A program made the position numbers and the translations under genes. From NCBI RefSeq assembly GCF_001939115.1, contig NZ_MQTZ01000013.1, positions 1 through 44,044 on the forward strand: a DNA stretch of 44,044 bases, written 5' to 3'. The notes under the pieces were generated by a model, which was not told the origin of the DNA, did not search any database, and was given only the letters and a program-made list of their open reading frames with translations. Position 1 is the stretch's first letter; each line of letters opens with the position of its first letter. This stretch comes from Leptolyngbya sp. 'hensonii' (lineage in GTDB: Bacteria > Cyanobacteriota > Cyanobacteriia > GCF-001939115). Shown here one piece after another: positions 43,215 through 44,044 of this stretch.

Positions 43215-44015
43215 ATGACCAACCCTCCCCCCCCAGAAAATTGGGAAGACTTGATCGCAGGTTATGTCCTCAGTGACCTCAGTCCAGAGGAGGTCGCTGC
43301 AGTTCAACGTCTGCTGGAAGAACATCCCGAATTGGTGGGTGAAACTGAGCGCTTTCAGCAAGCCACCCGTCTGCTGGCTCTTTCTGGTAGCCCTGCCAAG
43401 GCACCCTCTCATCTACGGGCAAAAGTGCTGGCATCGGCGAATCGCTCCGTCCCTATCCCTTCCCAAACTTCTCCTAACCGTCAATTGAGCAGATGGGTTT
43501 CCTTCTCCCACTTGAGTATTGGATTTGCTAGCACCCTTGCTGCATCACTTGTAGTCTTTTTGGGTTGGGATAATTATCATTTGCGTCAGGAACTAGGGGA
43601 AAGCCAGCGCACCCTGAGGGAGGTTAGAAAAGAATTACTGAACAGCCAGACCATCCTGGCAACTTTGCCAAGAGCTATCGCAGGCGTCTTTCCCCTCCAG
43701 GGGACGAAAATTGCCAGTACAGCTTCTGGGAATGCAACCTTTACAGCTAAAAATTTGAATATTACAATCGCACTTCAGGGATTACCCGCTCTCCCTGAAC
43801 AAAAAATCTATCGGCTCTGGGCGCTGGTTGAGGACAGTCCAACACCAATTTTCTGTGGGCAGTTTAAACCTAACTCCCAGGGGGAAGTTACAAGAAGTTG
43901 GAGAACCCCTTCTCGAATAGCGAATTCTAACATCTCCGAGGTGTTTGTAACCGCAGAATTGGTGAAGTCGCCTCGATCTCCCCAGGGGCAGATCATTTTG
44001 CAACAGCCTCTGTAG
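43215..44015 (+). CDS. RskA-type anti-sigma factor
   Basis: The 266-residue single-pass membrane protein has a cytoplasmic N-terminal domain (about 1-90; ENWEDLIAGYVLSDLSPEEV, a zinc-free anti-sigma domain as in RskA/RslA relatives). A membrane helix follows at about 98-115 (IGFASTLAASLVVFLGW), then a coiled coil (LRQELGESQRTLREVRKEL) and a periplasmic anti-sigma-K domain (about 145-266; GLPALPEQKIYRLWALV, IFCGQF, SEVFVTAEL). It should bind the ECF factor encoded just upstream and release it after regulated proteolysis, the known RskA mechanism. ATG 43215 is preceded by a weak Shine-Dalgarno sequence. The gene is complete; 29 bp of window remain after it. Confidence 0.92.
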   Translation: MTNPPPPENWEDLIAGYVLSDLSPEEVAAVQRLLEEHPELVGETERFQQATRLLALSGSPAKAPSHLRAKVLASANRSVPIPSQTSPNRQLSRWVSFSHLSIGFASTLAASLVVFLGWDNYHLRQELGESQRTLREVRKELLNSQTILATLPRAIAGVFPLQGTKIASTASGNATFTAKNLNITIALQGLPALPEQKIYRLWALVEDSPTPIFCGQFKPNSQGEVTRSWRTPSRIANSNISEVFVTAELVKSPRSPQGQIILQQPL

Positions 44016-44044
44016 TTTTCTGGGAAAATTTACAAGCCTAGGAT

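Overview
The window is chromosomal DNA of a cyanobacterium. HIP1-type octamers (GCGATCGC) and their GATCG cores are scattered throughout, and many genes are cyanobacterial in type: ComEC, RRM RNA-binding protein, GAF/PAS histidine kinases, pentapeptide-repeat protein, and hormogonium polysaccharide (hps) genes. The hps cluster points to a filamentous, gliding lineage (Leptolyngbya/Phormidium-like is a guess). No phage genes, CRISPR array or intact transposase gene were seen.

Layout. 1-3774: glyQ, a comEC-like gene and tRNA-Ser(CGA). 4063-6796: the standout locus, described below. 7015-11596: a small conserved protein, prfC and a membrane protein related to M48 peptidases whose zinc site is lost. 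11942-14187: an RRM RNA-binding protein with a hairpin-containing leader and a strong terminator, then a RodZ-like HTH membrane protein. 14218-20119: a GAF-GAF histidine kinase, a GST-like protein, a small secreted protein and the glycogen branching enzyme glgB. 20220-23654: a candidate structured RNA, a pentapeptide-repeat protein, a HAD hydrolase, a tiny zinc ribbon, rpmB and a small conserved protein. 23830-24110: a MITE-like element beside a probable IS200/IS605-type relic. 24632-34171: a very large HpsA-like protein followed by three pseudopilins in one operon. 34198-41138: an LRV-like repeat protein, alaS, cimA and a PAS histidine kinase. 41357-44015: a second copy of the same MITE, then a PEP-CTERM-type secreted protein, an ECF sigma factor and its anti-sigma factor.

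The most important observation is a diversity-generating retroelement (DGR) signature at the 3' end of a conflict-system gene. The 675-residue protein at 4441-6468 joins a caspase-like protease, an EF-hand-like calcium loop, a helical linker and a C-terminal FGE-sulfatase/C-type-lectin-fold domain. It directly abuts an EACC1-like small gene. Its last 127 bp (variable region, 6350-6476) recur 320 bp downstream (template, 6670-6796) without indels. They differ at 11 positions. Ten of these are A in the template and G or T in the gene; the eleventh is a G/C difference near the 3' end, where DGRs have their IMH/IMH* marker. No reverse transcriptase or Avd gene is present in the window, so the retroelement would have to be driven in trans or be a frozen relic. 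The simplest reading is a hypervariable sensor, fused to a death-type protease, whose ligand-binding face can be rewritten.

The second notable find is a family of small elements at 23830-23969 and 41357-41522. Both copies have 18-bp terminal inverted repeats, perfect 8-bp target duplications and two internal hairpins.
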